Positions 28,264 to 37,424 of a stretch of 64,000 nucleotides of DNA are shown here, piece by piece. Made by a program: the position numbers and the translations under genes. The DNA lies in the NCBI RefSeq assembly GCF_030816965.1, contig NZ_JAUSYQ010000002.1, positions 9,972,001-10,036,000 of the forward strand, read 5' to 3'. The notes beneath the pieces were generated by a model, which worked only from the letters and a program-made list of their open reading frames with translations, had not been told where the DNA came from and did not search any database. Position 1 is the stretch's first letter. Each line of letters begins with the position of its first letter. This DNA comes from Streptomyces canus (lineage in GTDB: Bacteria > Actinomycetota > Actinomycetes > Streptomycetales > Streptomycetaceae).

Positions 28264-28277
28264 TTGAAACGCTTCAA
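28264..28277. promoter_or_regulatory. LacI-type operator, copy 1
   Basis: The perfect palindrome TTGAAACGCTTCAA lies 25 bp upstream of the lipoprotein-rhamnosidase unit. It has the central CG typical of LacI/GalR operators and resembles two further sites at 29748 and 29990 flanking the LacI gene promoter. Confidence 0.75.
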
Positions 28278-28603
28278 TAGAGGGACGTCGGGAACCTATG
28301 ACCCGTTTCGGCGTGTGTCAAGGAGCTGTCGTGGATGTTTCCGAACCGCACTGAGGGCCGCCCGGGCGGTCGTCTGGAGGGGCTGCCCCAGCGTGAAGTG
28401 AACGAACAGCAGGTCAGCGTGTCCGGTCCGGCGCGGCACGGCGTGGACGGGAGGAGAGGGGAGGGGAGCCGGACGGTCGGCGCGGACCTCGGCGCGGGCT
28501 GACGACCCGGGTGTCGGGACGGACGGTGCGAGCCGCGCGTCGGCCCGGACGATCAGCTCGGCGCGTCACGCGAACGATCACTCGACGTGCCGACGCCGGC
28601 CCC
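28278..28603. other. Intergenic with a short partial duplication
   Basis: The motif CGGACGATCAGCTCGG occurs near 28548 and again near 28625 inside the end of the LacI gene. The first copy looks like a small duplication of the gene end. No gene is seen here. Confidence 0.45.
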
Positions 28604-29680
28604 TCAGCCCGGCGCGCTGGCGCGGACGATCAGCTCGGGCTCCAGCACGACGGTGGCGTGACGGTGCTGCTTCCCCGAGGCCACCTCGTCCATCAACAGC
28701 CGGATGGCTTCCCGGCCCATCATCCGCCCCGGCATGTCCACCGCGGTCAGCGGAACCGCCGCGGCGCCCGCCGCGCGGTTGTTCTCGCACCCCACGACGG
28801 CGACCTGGTCGGGTACCCGGATTCCTGCCAGGGTGTGCAGTTCGTGGATGATGGCATTGGCCAGTTCATCGGTGACGACCATGAGGCCGTCCGGCAGATC
28901 ACCGGGTGCTCTCCGTGCGAGATCCTGCCCGACCACATGGCCATGGGGCGTGGTCAAGCCGCCACTGTCGATCTCCTCCAGGGTGACGCCGGGGCCCGCC
29001 TCCTCGACCGCCGCGCGTACGCCCCTGCGTCTGTCGCGAACCGGCTGGTAGTCGTCGTGTGCGGCCACATAGGCCAGTCGTGTGCGGCCCGTGTCGATGA
29101 GGTGGCGGGCTGCCAGATATCCGACGTGCTCGTTGTTGACCAGCACCGAACAACATGTGCCCGGCTTGGGGGAGTAGTTGAGGAGCACGACCTGGCGCCC
29201 GTGCGAGCGGATGCGCGCGATACCGGCGGAGGAGTCCTCCATCGGAGCCAGGAGCACCCCGGTCACCCGGGACTCGTCGAACAGGTCCAGATAGTTGTCC
29301 TGAAGCGCCATGTCGCACGCCGTATTCGCGAGCAGCAGGTTCTGGCCGACCGCGCGGGCGGCGTCCTGGGCGCCGTGCGCCATGTCGATGAACAGAGAGT
29401 TCTCGATGTCGGCGAGCACCATGCCGATGCTGTTGGTCGAGCCCGACACCAGCGACCGGGCCGCGTCGTTGCGGACGAAACCCAGACGGCTGATGGCTTC
29501 CCGGACCCGCTCGGCCGTCGCGGGGCTCACCTTCGCCGGATGGTTCAGGACGTTGGAGACGGTGCCGACCGAGACGCCTGCGGCGTCGGCGACGTCCTGC
29601 ATGCTCGGACTGGCATGCCCCTGTACTGCTCGCGGACGGACGGTTGCCACAGTGCTTTCTCGACCTCCGGTCTCGTTCAT
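28604..29680 (-). CDS. LacI family transcriptional regulator
   Basis: 358 residues from ATG 29680; a longer frame exists but would run across the operator at 29748. The helix-turn-helix is SMQDVADAAGVSVGTVSNVL followed by the hinge helix SPATAERVREAISRLGF. The effector domain (residues about 85-350) has the usual GMVLADIENSLFIDMAHGAQ start and TDELANAIIHELHTL. Ligand is probably a sugar; neighbours (GH78, GH127) suggest rhamnose, arabinose or an oligosaccharide. Three matching palindromes around the gene suggest autoregulation and control of the rhamnosidase unit. Confidence 0.93.
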   Translation of the reverse strand: MNETGGRESTVATVRPRAVQGHASPSMQDVADAAGVSVGTVSNVLNHPAKVSPATAERVREAISRLGFVRNDAARSLVSGSTNSIGMVLADIENSLFIDMAHGAQDAARAVGQNLLLANTACDMALQDNYLDLFDESRVTGVLLAPMEDSSAGIARIRSHGRQVVLLNYSPKPGTCCSVLVNNEHVGYLAARHLIDTGRTRLAYVAAHDDYQPVRDRRRGVRAAVEEAGPGVTLEEIDSGGLTTPHGHVVGQDLARRAPGDLPDGLMVVTDELANAIIHELHTLAGIRVPDQVAVVGCENNRAAGAAAVPLTAVDMPGRMMGREAIRLLMDEVASGKQHRHATVVLEPELIVRASAPG

Positions 29681-29747
29681 CTCGCGACCGCCAGGCGCTC
29701 GCAGTGACAAGGCCGTCGCGGACAAGCCGCAGAATACATGACGCGCG

Positions 29748-29761
29748 TTGAAGCGCTCCAA
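29748..29761. promoter_or_regulatory. LacI-type operator, copy 2
   Basis: TTGAAGCGCTCCAA lies 68 bp upstream of the LacI start and is a one-mismatch palindrome of the same class as the site at 28264. Autoregulation is the natural reading. Confidence 0.65.
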
Positions 29762-29989
29762 TACGTGCGTCCCCGTGCACCCCCCGGCAACGCGAGAGCG
29801 GTCCAATATCAGCTGGTCACATGACACAGCCCGGTCAACGAACCTCCCCCCGCGCCGCACCGAGCACCTGCCGACCCGGGGTAGAGGAGTGTGTGCGGGT
29901 GTGTGCGGGCACCGCTACGGCTGCCCGCTGATGTGGGAAATCGCTGCGCTCGGTCTTGACCGGTCGGCAGCCTCCCACCGACGAACTGA

Positions 29990-30003
29990 TTGAAGCGCAT
30001 CAA
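29990..30003. promoter_or_regulatory. LacI-type operator, copy 3
   Basis: TTGAAGCGCATCAA lies 86 bp upstream of the SMI1/KNR4-type gene. It shares all but one central base with the other two sites. With copy 2 it forms a pair 242 bp apart, compatible with looping. Confidence 0.6.
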
Positions 30004-30088
30004 TCGACGGGGGCCGGTCGGTGGGCCCAGAGGACGCAGGAACACTTTCCTCCCGTTCAGCGGTGCGTCGAAGTGGCACGATCTGGGG

Positions 30089-30670
30089 ATGACTTCGTCG
30101 ATATCCGAGTCGTGGACCCGTATAGAGGTTTGGCTCGCCCGGCGCACACCTCGCACCTTTGCTGCTCTTGGCCCCCCGGCGGAGCGCTCGGCAATTGCCG
30201 TGGCCGAACAGGCCATCGGGCAGCCGTTTCCCGAGCCCTTGGCGGAGTCCTTGCTGCGGCACAACGGCATGGGCCACTTCGACCTGCTGCCGCCGTTCTG
30301 GTCGTTGCTCGACGTGCAGAGCATCATCATTGCCTGGCAGACACGCATGAAGATCTACGGGGATGAGCCGGCGGGAGCAGAGGAAGGCGACCCGGACGGG
30401 GAGTACGGGCCGTGGTGGCATCGGCAGTGGATCCCGTTCGCCTTTGACGGTGCAGGGGATTACCTCATCATCGACCAGCGCTCCTACCGCCGCCGCGGAA
30501 GGATCGGCAAGGCTGATCATGAAATAGGATGCTCCTTTTCGCATCACCCCATGTGGGCGTCGCTGCCGGCTCTTCTGGATGCGACAGCCACGGCTCTGGA
30601 GAGCGGCGAGGCGGTGGACGGTTACCTGCCTGTCGCGGTCGACGAGGATGAACTGGACTGGGACTTTTGA
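30089..30670 (+). CDS. SMI1/KNR4 family protein
   Basis: 193 residues, ATG 30089. The SMI1/KNR4 fold is visible: PPAERSAIAVAEQAIGQPFP with LAESLLRHNGMGHFDLLPPF (the usual L-x-x-x-NG element), WIPFAFDGAGDYLIIDQRS, and a C-terminal LLDATATALESGEAVDG. Many bacterial members are immunity proteins against polymorphic toxins, others are glucan-related regulators. No toxin gene is adjacent, so an orphan immunity or housekeeping role is inference. Confidence 0.88.
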   Translation: MTSSISESWTRIEVWLARRTPRTFAALGPPAERSAIAVAEQAIGQPFPEPLAESLLRHNGMGHFDLLPPFWSLLDVQSIIIAWQTRMKIYGDEPAGAEEGDPDGEYGPWWHRQWIPFAFDGAGDYLIIDQRSYRRRGRIGKADHEIGCSFSHHPMWASLPALLDATATALESGEAVDGYLPVAVDEDELDWDF

Positions 30671-30753
30671 TGCCTCGGGCCAGGTGGTGGGTCATGTGGC
30701 TGTGTGTGCAACTTCCGGCTCTGGCTCAGGGTTTGTGGCAGGTGACGCCTCTG

Positions 30754-31185
30754 TCACGGCTCGACATCGAACAGCGGGATGGACGGTGATGGCGGGGCAA
30801 GGACTGTGCGAAGGCGGTTGAGGTTGGCTCGCCATTGCTTCCAGTCTTCCGGGTCGACCCAGTTCGAGGCCGACCCGGCCTCGTCGCTGAGGATGCGGGC
30901 GAGAGCTTTGCCTGCGAGCGTCCGGAGATCGTCAGAGAAGGCGGGCATGGGTTCTTCAGGGCCGTAAGGTGTATCGATGGGCTCGCCGCCAGGGCATTGC
31001 GCCGCAATCAGTGCGGCTGCAGCCACCGCTTCATCTCCTTCGGTGAGCCAGCCGGTGGCGTCGACGGTGCGCGTGAGGACGCCACGGATCAGTGCCTCGC
31101 GTTCCTCGGGTCCGGCGTCATCGAGATCGTCGGCGAAGTCCGCGGCGGCGTCGTTGTCGAAGGGGCCAGTGTCCCAGGTGCCCAT
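30754..31185 (-). CDS. DUF4259 domain protein
   Basis: 143 residues from ATG 31185, preceded by GAGGAG with six bases between; an in-frame start eight codons upstream was rejected. The family signature MGTWDTGPFDNDAAADFADD opens the protein, followed by a helical body ending KQWRANLNRLRTVL. Members are small cytoplasmic acidic proteins of unknown function. It is convergent with the SMI1/KNR4 gene. Confidence 0.9.
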   Translation of the reverse strand: MGTWDTGPFDNDAAADFADDLDDAGPEEREALIRGVLTRTVDATGWLTEGDEAVAAAALIAAQCPGGEPIDTPYGPEEPMPAFSDDLRTLAGKALARILSDEAGSASNWVDPEDWKQWRANLNRLRTVLAPPSPSIPLFDVEP

Positions 31186-31369
31186 GTTGATCTCCTCGTG
31201 CAGTTGCACCGGATCCTCGCATCAACCGCTGACATTTCGATCACTGCGCGAGCAGTACGCGCTTCCGGCAAAGGGCGAAGCCAGCACGCCCGAACATCTG
31301 GCGCTTGAGCATCTCCGATCCGGTTGACGTGCCCCTCGAACCGCGCCCGAGCTCCAGGGCAGGGTCGTC

Positions 31370-32132
31370 TGGCCGCCGTACGGATCGACCCGCGCGACCC
31401 CAGCAGCCTGTCCCGCTACCACAGCTGGTTCCAGCAGGTGCATCCCCTCGAATGGCGGGCGGTGGAGGGCTACGACCGGGACCGGGCGGACGCCCTCTTC
31501 CGGGGCCTGGCGGCCGACGGGACCGCCATCGTCCCCACGCTCAGCGTGCACCGCACGCTGGAGCTGCCCGACGACGTTCCGTCCCGGGCCGAGGAGTGGA
31601 AGTACCTGGCGGCCTGGCAGACGGAGAGCTGGCCGGACCAGCTGGCGGCCCTGACCGGCGGGCGCGCCCCGAGCAGGCCCGGCAGATCCGCCGCATCTTC
31701 GAGCACCGGCTCCGGCTGGTGAACGAGCTGCCTGGCGCGGGTGTGCGGCTGGCGGCGGGCACCGACACCGGCACGGGATACCTCGTCCCGGGCTTCGCCC
31801 TCCACGACGAGCTGGCGCTGCTCGTGGCGGCCGGCCTCTCCCCGGCTGAGGCCCTGCGCTCGGCCACGCGGGACGCGGCCCGCACGCTCGGCCTGCCGGC
31901 CGTCGGCACCGTGGCCCGCGGACAGGCCGCCGATCTGCTCGTCCTCGACGACGACCCGCTGCGCGACATCCGCAACACCCGCCGCATCCACGGCGTGGTC
32001 GTCGACGGCAGGTGGATCCCGCCGGAGGAACGCCGCCGGCTGCTCGCGGCGGTGGAAGAGGCCGCCGCACAGACCCCGCCGCCCCAGGAGGGCGCGGCCA
32101 TGACGGGCTGCGGCTGCGGCGGACACCCCTGA
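31370..32132 (+). pseudogene. Amidohydrolase family gene, 5'-truncated and frameshifted
   Basis: The first part reads SLSRYHSWFQQVHPLEWRAV and GTAIVPTLSVHRTLELPDDV; near 31655-31675 the frame shifts, and the rest reads ARQIRRIFEHRLRLVNELPG, AAGTDTGTGYLVPGFALHDE and LADLL-type imidazolonepropionase/prolidase-like end (RGQAADLLVLDDDPLRDIRN). The Asp in AGTDTG is the last metal ligand of the fold. The N-terminal HxH metal site is missing, so the product would be inactive even without the shift. Confidence 0.75.
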
Positions 32133-32725
32133 CAGCCCTCCGGCGGCCTCGCTGACGAGTGGTGCCAGCCGCAGCTCAGAGACCCGCTGCTGCGGCGCCT
32201 GCCGTCGGGGTGCCTCAATCCAGGCGGGCCGAGGGTCCGAAAGCGTTCGGGTGCTGGTGACCCTGCCGATGTCGCGTCTGTGTGAGATGGCGCGGGCGGT
32301 CGACGGCAGCGGCGGGGACGGCGGCCGGGACCGGTGGGTGGAGACCGACAGCGGTGAACCGGTCGTCCACGAGACGAAGTCGTTCACCGACTGGGATCTG
32401 CCCGATCCATGGCCTGGCCGCACGGGTACCCGGCACGTCGCCGACCCTTACGTCAGCCGTACGCCTGGCACCCAATCGACGAGGCCGTCGGGCGGCGGCG
32501 TGTGGCGTCCGTTTGAACCGGCCAGTGTGATCACACGACCGTCTGTGACGCTGGAGTTGGCGAGCTGGTCGGCAGAGTTCGGCGGGCAGCCGTCCGGCGC
32601 GATTGCGCCGGCGCCTTTGCGTCTCTGGAGGCCATCGTCATGAGGGCAGGTGACAGATGCTTACGAGGAGAGCGCAGGTGATACGCCCAGGTGCCGAGGG
32701 CGCCGACGAACGGTAGAACGTAAGA
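32133..32725. other. Intergenic, no convincing gene
   Basis: A plus frame at 32251-32643 contains HETKSFTDWDLPDPWPGR, which looks partly protein-like, but neither a family nor a ribosome binding site is evident. Confidence 0.35.
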
Positions 32726-34009
32726 GTGAGGGACGAGACCAGCCCTGCTGAGGATGACCGGCCACATCGTGTGGCGAGGCCGGCGATCGACTACCAGGCG
32801 CTGTTCACGGTCACCCCCAGTCCCTGCATGGTGCTGGGCCCGGATCTGGTGCTCCTCGACGTCAATGAGGCGGCCTGCCGGGTGACGGGCCGTACTCGGG
32901 AGGACCTGCTCGGGCGGTACCTCTTTGATGCCTTCCCTGACAATCCGGCGGACCCGGATGCTGACGGGGTGCGGAATCTGCACGCTTCGCTGCACGGGGT
33001 CCTGCGCTCGAAGGAGCCGGACACGATGGCGCCGATGAAGTACGACATTCCCGTGGCCGACCGGCCCGGCGTGTTCGAGGAGCGGTGGTGGTCCGCGATC
33101 AACACACCGGTGCTCGGGCCGGACGGGCAGGTGGAGTGGATCCTCCACCGGGGGGAGGACGTGACCTCGTTCATCCTCTCCCACCCTCGTCGGCGAGGAG
33201 GCGGCGCGCTCAGTGACGTGGAGGCGATGGAGGTCGAGCTGTACGCGCGGGCGCGCGAGCTCCATCGACTGAACGAGGAACTGCGCCAGGCCCACGCCCG
33301 GGAACGCCAGGTCGCCGTCACCTTGCAGGAGGCCATGCTCCACTCGCCCCACCTGGCCCGGCACCGCGACACCGCGGTGCGCTACTTGCCCGCCGCCGGA
33401 TCACTGAACGTGTGCGGGGACTGGTACGAGGTGGTCGACCTGCCCGAGAACAGATTCGCCGTCGCGGTCGGCGACGTCGTCGGCCACGGCCTGGAGGCCG
33501 CCGCCGTCATGGGCATGCTGCGCAGCGCGTTGTCCGCCGTCGTCCGGGCCGTCGACGGGCCCGCGAGAGCCCTGGACGTCCTGGGCCGGTATGCACGCTA
33601 TGTGGAGGGTGCGCTGGCCACCACCGTCGTCCAAGCCGTCATCGACACCCGCGCTCGCCGCATTGTGTACAGCAGCGCCGGCCACCCGCCTCCCGTCCTG
33701 CTCCACCCTGACGGCACCTGCGATCTTCTGGACCAGGCCACCGACCCTCCGCTGGGGGCCCGCCCCGAACCCGTCCCCCGCGTCCAGGCCGAGCTGCCCT
33801 ACACCCCTGGCGACACCTTCGTGCTCTACACCGACGGTCTCATCGAACGCCGCGGCGAGGACATCGACGCCGGCCTGGAACGCCTCACCGACGCGCTCGC
33901 CCGCCATGCCCGCCACAGCCCCGAACGTCTCGCCGACGCTCTGCTCGCGCACCTCGGTGTCAGCAGCGGCGCCCGCGACGACATCGCCCTGATCGTCCTC
34001 CGCCTGTGA
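32726..34009 (+). CDS. PAS domain-containing SpoIIE/RsbU-type protein phosphatase
   Basis: 427 residues, GTG 32726. An N-terminal PAS domain (residues 22-150, YQALFTVTPSPCMVLGPDLV, CRVTGRTREDLLGRY) is followed by a coiled coil (170-205) and a PP2C-type SpoIIE domain (205-427) with NVCGDWYEVVDLPENRFAVA, GDVVGHGLEAAAVMG, SSAGHPPPVLLHPDG and YTDGLIERRGEDIDAG. The two metal-binding Asp motifs appear intact. The family dephosphorylates anti-sigma antagonists in partner-switching pathways; the PAS domain probably senses a small molecule or redox state. No anti-sigma kinase is adjacent. Confidence 0.93.
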   Translation: MRDETSPAEDDRPHRVARPAIDYQALFTVTPSPCMVLGPDLVLLDVNEAACRVTGRTREDLLGRYLFDAFPDNPADPDADGVRNLHASLHGVLRSKEPDTMAPMKYDIPVADRPGVFEERWWSAINTPVLGPDGQVEWILHRGEDVTSFILSHPRRRGGGALSDVEAMEVELYARARELHRLNEELRQAHARERQVAVTLQEAMLHSPHLARHRDTAVRYLPAAGSLNVCGDWYEVVDLPENRFAVAVGDVVGHGLEAAAVMGMLRSALSAVVRAVDGPARALDVLGRYARYVEGALATTVVQAVIDTRARRIVYSSAGHPPPVLLHPDGTCDLLDQATDPPLGARPEPVPRVQAELPYTPGDTFVLYTDGLIERRGEDIDAGLERLTDALARHARHSPERLADALLAHLGVSSGARDDIALIVLRL

Positions 34010-34510
34010 CCCGCGCGCCGTCACCCGCACGCCACAGGTGGCGAAGCCCGTCCACTGAAACGGCCAGTGACACCTGGGTCTTGCCTACCGAACAGGCGCC
34101 AGATCCTTTTCGGGCAGACCGGGCTCTTCCTCACCACCCACTTCTGATGGCGGGGACGCTCCCAGCGCGCATACCGGCGATCCTGCCGCGGAAGCGGGCT
34201 GTCCGTCCGTCGGCCCACCGCCGGGCCTCGGTCTGAGTCAGTGGGCAGAGGTCGAGTACCAGGGGGCCGAACCAACCCATCACCTGGGCGGCCATCGCGC
34301 TCATGACCCGGTGGCACGGCCGTCCGCGCCCGGGAACGGGGCCGGTGCGGGGCCCACCGACGCTACCTGAGCGCCGGCGTCCCGTAGCCGGTAGCCGGTG
34401 GCGAGAGACTGCCGTCGACCGGGTCCCGGCCTGCGACCTGTTGCCGCCGAGCCGCCGCCGACCGGCTCGAGCGCCACCTCGCCGAGTGGACCGGCGCCCG
34501 CACAGTGGAC
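34010..34510. other. Intergenic, no gene seen
   Basis: No recognised frame on either strand. The stretch lies between the convergent phosphatase gene and LacI pseudogene. Confidence 0.45.
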
Positions 34511-35463
34511 TCAGTGCGGTGGACGGCGTCCGCTGCTCTCCCGCACCACCAGTTCCGTCGCCACCTCCACCCGCGTCGTCTCCGGCTGCTCTCCGGACAG
34601 CAGTCGCAGCACCATCCGGGCCGCGAGCGCCGTCATGTCGGCCAGGGGAGTGCGGACCGTCGTCAGGCGTGGGGTCACCCAGTCCGCGAACGGCAGATCG
34701 TCGAAGCCGACCACGCTGACGTCGGCCGGGATGCGCAGGCCCAGTTCGGCGGCGGCCCGGTAGGTGCCCAGCGCCTGGTGGTCGCTGCCGGCGAAGATCG
34801 CCGTCGGACGGTCGGGCAACGCCAGGAGCTCCAGGGCGTGTTGGTGCGCGAGGTTGTGGGTGAAGTCGCCGTAGCGCACCAGCTCGGCGTCGAAGGGAAG
34901 ACCGGCCTCGGCCAGCGCCGAGCGGTAGCCGTCCACCCGTGCCCGGGAGGTGAGCCGGCGCTCCGGGCCGCTGATGATCGCGATGCGCCGGTGGCCCAGC
35001 TCGATGAGGTGGCGGGTCGCGGCCAGTCCGCCGGGCCAGTTGGTCGCGCCCACCCACGGCGTGCCCGGCGCGGGCTCGTCGATCGGCATCACCAGCGCGA
35101 AGGGGATGCCGAGCCGGCTCAGCTCCTCGTGCTGCTCGGGCGTCAGTTCGGGCACCACGAGAATCGCTCCACGCGTGGAGCGGGTGGCCAGCGAGTCCAG
35201 CCACTGACGGGCGCGTTTGGTCCGGCCGTGGGTGGAGGAGACGACCAGCCCCATGCCCGCGTCGTGCAGGGCGTCCTCCGCGCCCCGGATCAACTCGACG
35301 GCCCAGGGGCTGTCGAGTTCGTTGATGACGAAGTCGATCAGTCCGCCGGGTGGGGCCGCGGTGGCCGCCGGGCGGTGTTTCGCCAGATAGCCGTGCTGCC
35401 CCAGCAGGCGCTGCACCTTCGCCCGCGTCTCCGCCGATACATCGGACCTGTCGTGAAGCACCC
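34511..35463 (-). pseudogene. LacI family regulator lacking its helix-turn-helix
   Basis: The frame from about 35463 reads GVLHDRSDVSAETRAKVQRL, which is the recognition-helix end and hinge of LacI proteins, then a complete effector domain (LIDFVINELDSPWAVELIRG to DVSVVGFDDLPFADWVTPRL). The first 20-25 residues, including most of the DNA-binding helix pair, are missing and replaced by unrelated sequence from a phosphotransferase fragment. No good start is seen at the junction. The gene is probably dead, or at best an effector domain without DNA binding. Confidence 0.75.
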
Positions 35464-35469
35464 CGCTGG

Positions 35470-35601
35470 TGTGCGGACGGTGCAGGCGAGCCGGGACATG
35501 ACGCCGTGCGGCGTGGTCTCGGCGGTTTCGACCGGGCCTGTGTGCTGCTCGACGGCGGCCCGGGTCGCTGCCGGTGGCTCGTGCCATTCGATGCGGTCCA
35601 C
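35470..35601 (-). pseudogene. Phosphotransferase (APH family) N-terminal fragment
   Basis: A GTG at 35601, behind AGGAGAG, opens VDRIEWHEPPAATRAAVEQH and TGPVETAETTPHGVMS, resembling the N-terminus of small APH-type phosphotransferases (usual form DWHELPAAVRAAVEAHTGPV). The similarity ends after about 44 codons, at the junction with the LacI fragment, in a different frame. Confidence 0.6.
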
Positions 35602-35675
35602 CCGCGCTCTCCTGCGTTGGTTGAGTTGAGGGGCCCGGACACTGAGCGACCGCCTCGCGCCGGATGTGCGCAAGA

Positions 35676-35709
35676 GCCCCGGACGGCTCGGGGGAGAGCC
35701 GTCCGGGGC
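35676..35709 (-). terminator. Hairpin terminator of the amide cluster
   Basis: GCCCCGGACGGCTC and its exact reverse complement flank a 6-base loop, 90 bases beyond the DUF1097 stop. It is the first strong hairpin after the five-gene cluster. Confidence 0.85.
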
Positions 35710-35799
35710 GGTCTGAGGCGGAGCGGGAAGGGCGGTCGCCTGTCGGTGAGGGGCTCCGTGGGCTCAGCCGAGCCGCCGTCGGAGATGCCGTACCGGTGC

Positions 35800-36357
35800 T
35801 TAAGTGGTCGATGGCGCCACCTCCTCGGTCAGGTGCTGCTCCGGTTCCGGGTCGGGAGTCGGCGCGAACATCAGGCGCAGTCCCAGGACGGCGCAGAGCG
35901 GGCCGAGGGCGCACATCGCGGCGGCGCTGATGAACGCGGCGCCCAGATTCCCCGCGTCGTAGCCGAACCCGCCGAAGTACGTGGCGAAGGTCGACGCGAA
36001 GCCGAAGAACATTCCCGGGATGAGAGCGAACGGCTTCAGCCGGCCGGTTGCCAGCAGGGTGCCGTTGACGAAGAAGATCACCACGCCCAGTGCCAGGGTC
36101 CGGGCGAACTCCCCGGTGCCGAACATCGTGCCCGTCTCCCGGTTGAGGAGCACGGCCGCCACCGCGAACCCCGCGCCCGTCGTGGTGGCGGTGATCATGG
36201 AGATGGCGTTGGCGATGCTCGGACCGCCCTGGAGGAACGTTCCCGCCCAGGTGATGAAGATCGCCCAAGTCGGCATGTGGAGCGGGCTCAGAAGCAGGAG
36301 GACCGTGGCGAAGGCGACGATCGAGGCGCTGACCTCGTGCGGCAGTCTGCCCTTCAT
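35800..36357 (-). CDS. DUF1097 integral membrane protein
   Basis: 185 residues, ATG 36357. About five to six membrane segments are visible (ASIVAFATVLLLLSPLHM, ITWAGTFLQGG, LALGVVIFFVNGTLLATG, FALIPGMFFGFASTFATYFG, GAAFISAAAMCALGPLCAVL) and an acidic tail PEPEQHLTEEVAPSTT. The start lies two bases beyond the stop of the hydrolase gene, so the two are coupled. DUF1097 proteins have no assigned function; position at the end of an amidase operon makes an amide or ammonium permease or channel plausible, comparable in place to AmiS. This is inference. Confidence 0.85.
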   Translation of the reverse strand: MKGRLPHEVSASIVAFATVLLLLSPLHMPTWAIFITWAGTFLQGGPSIANAISMITATTTGAGFAVAAVLLNRETGTMFGTGEFARTLALGVVIFFVNGTLLATGRLKPFALIPGMFFGFASTFATYFGGFGYDAGNLGAAFISAAAMCALGPLCAVLGLRLMFAPTPDPEPEQHLTEEVAPSTT

Positions 36358-36359
36358 GG

Positions 36360-37394
36360 CTACGCCAACCCGCCCGGCTTGGCGAGCAGTTCCCTGATGC
36401 CCGTGTCGATGAACGCGGTGTCCTCGGGGCTGCTGCCGCCGCCGGCGAAGTGGCCCCAGATGCCGGGGATGACGCGGAGTTCGGCGCCCGGTATGTGGCT
36501 GACGGCCCAGGCCTCGTCCTCCGGCGGGAAGTAGAGGTCCTTCTCGGCGGGCATGTCGAGTGTGGTCGCCCTGATGGAGCCCAGCGCCGCCTCCGTGTCC
36601 CCGCCGAAGCCGGGGGTGAGTCCGACGTCGCCGTTCTGCCAGGTCCACAGCATGGTGAGAAGGTTGTTGGGGTCGCGGCCGTCGAGGAAGAAGCCCTCCC
36701 AGAAGCCGACCAGGAAGTCCTCGAGCGAGGTGTAGCCGAGCTTCTCGTACTCCTTCTCCCAGTAGAACGCCTGCGAGAAGCCCCACCCCGCGTACACCCG
36801 GGCGAGCGCGCGCAGTCCGGTGGTCGGCCACTTGTTCTCGTCGTACCAGCCGCCGTTGAAGACCGCGTCCGCGGTCAGTGCGGCCTTGACGCCCTCCAGG
36901 AAGACCTTGTTGTGGGCACTGGTGCGCGGGGAGCCGCAGAACGGGGCGATCCGCTCGACCATCTCCGGGTGGCTGACGGCCCACTGGAAGGTCTGCCCGG
37001 CGCCCATCGACCAGCCGGTCACCAACTGGATCTTTTCGATGCCGAATTCCTCGGTGACCAGCTTGTGCTGGGCCTCGATCTGGTCGTACACGGTGATGTG
37101 CGGGAAGCGGGCGCGGTCGTACGGCGGCGGTGTGTTGCTCGGCGAGGTGGACAGGCCGTTGCCGAGCATGTTCGGGACGATGATGAAGTACTCGGCCGGA
37201 TCGAGGGCCATGCCGGGGCCGATGAGCCACTCGTTGTCCCAGTGCCGGCCGGAGTACCAGGTGGGGTACACGATCACGTTGGACTTGTCGGCGTTGAGCT
37301 CGCCGTACGTGGTGTAGGCGAGGCGCGCGCCGCGCAGGGTGGCGCCGTGCTGGGTGGTGAAGTCGCCCAGCTGGAAGGTGAGATGGTCGCTCAT
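36360..37394 (-). CDS. Homoserine O-acetyltransferase-like alpha/beta hydrolase
   Basis: 344 residues, ATG 37394 with AGGAG-like site upstream. The MetX/HAT-like family is indicated by LRGARLAYTTYGELNADKSN, LIGPGMALDPAEYFIIVPNM and LGNGLSTSPSNTP, with the nucleophile elbow GWSMGAGQTFQW (Ser of WSMG) and late Asp/His in the IPGIWGHFAGGG region. The metabolic partner is not methionine synthesis: the gene sits inside an amide-hydrolysis operon. Related proteins in this position may act as esterases or amide hydrolases. It follows fmdA by 30 bases and overlaps no gene. Confidence 0.88.
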   Translation of the reverse strand: MSDHLTFQLGDFTTQHGATLRGARLAYTTYGELNADKSNVIVYPTWYSGRHWDNEWLIGPGMALDPAEYFIIVPNMLGNGLSTSPSNTPPPYDRARFPHITVYDQIEAQHKLVTEEFGIEKIQLVTGWSMGAGQTFQWAVSHPEMVERIAPFCGSPRTSAHNKVFLEGVKAALTADAVFNGGWYDENKWPTTGLRALARVYAGWGFSQAFYWEKEYEKLGYTSLEDFLVGFWEGFFLDGRDPNNLLTMLWTWQNGDVGLTPGFGGDTEAALGSIRATTLDMPAEKDLYFPPEDEAWAVSHIPGAELRVIPGIWGHFAGGGSSPEDTAFIDTGIRELLAKPGGLA

Positions 37395-37424
37395 GGGCTG
37401 ACTGCCTTTCAGGAGAACTGCTCG

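Noticed and set aside
31222..32423. Long minus frames over the amidohydrolase remnant
   Set aside because: Low-complexity antisense shadows; the plus strand shows real amidohydrolase motifs.
32251..32643. Plus frame with a tryptophan-rich middle
   Set aside because: No ribosome site or domain; only part of it looks protein-like, so it is not called as a gene.
34131..35642. 503-residue minus frame over the LacI remnant
   Set aside because: Arginine- and proline-rich shadow; LacI effector motifs are in the other minus frame.
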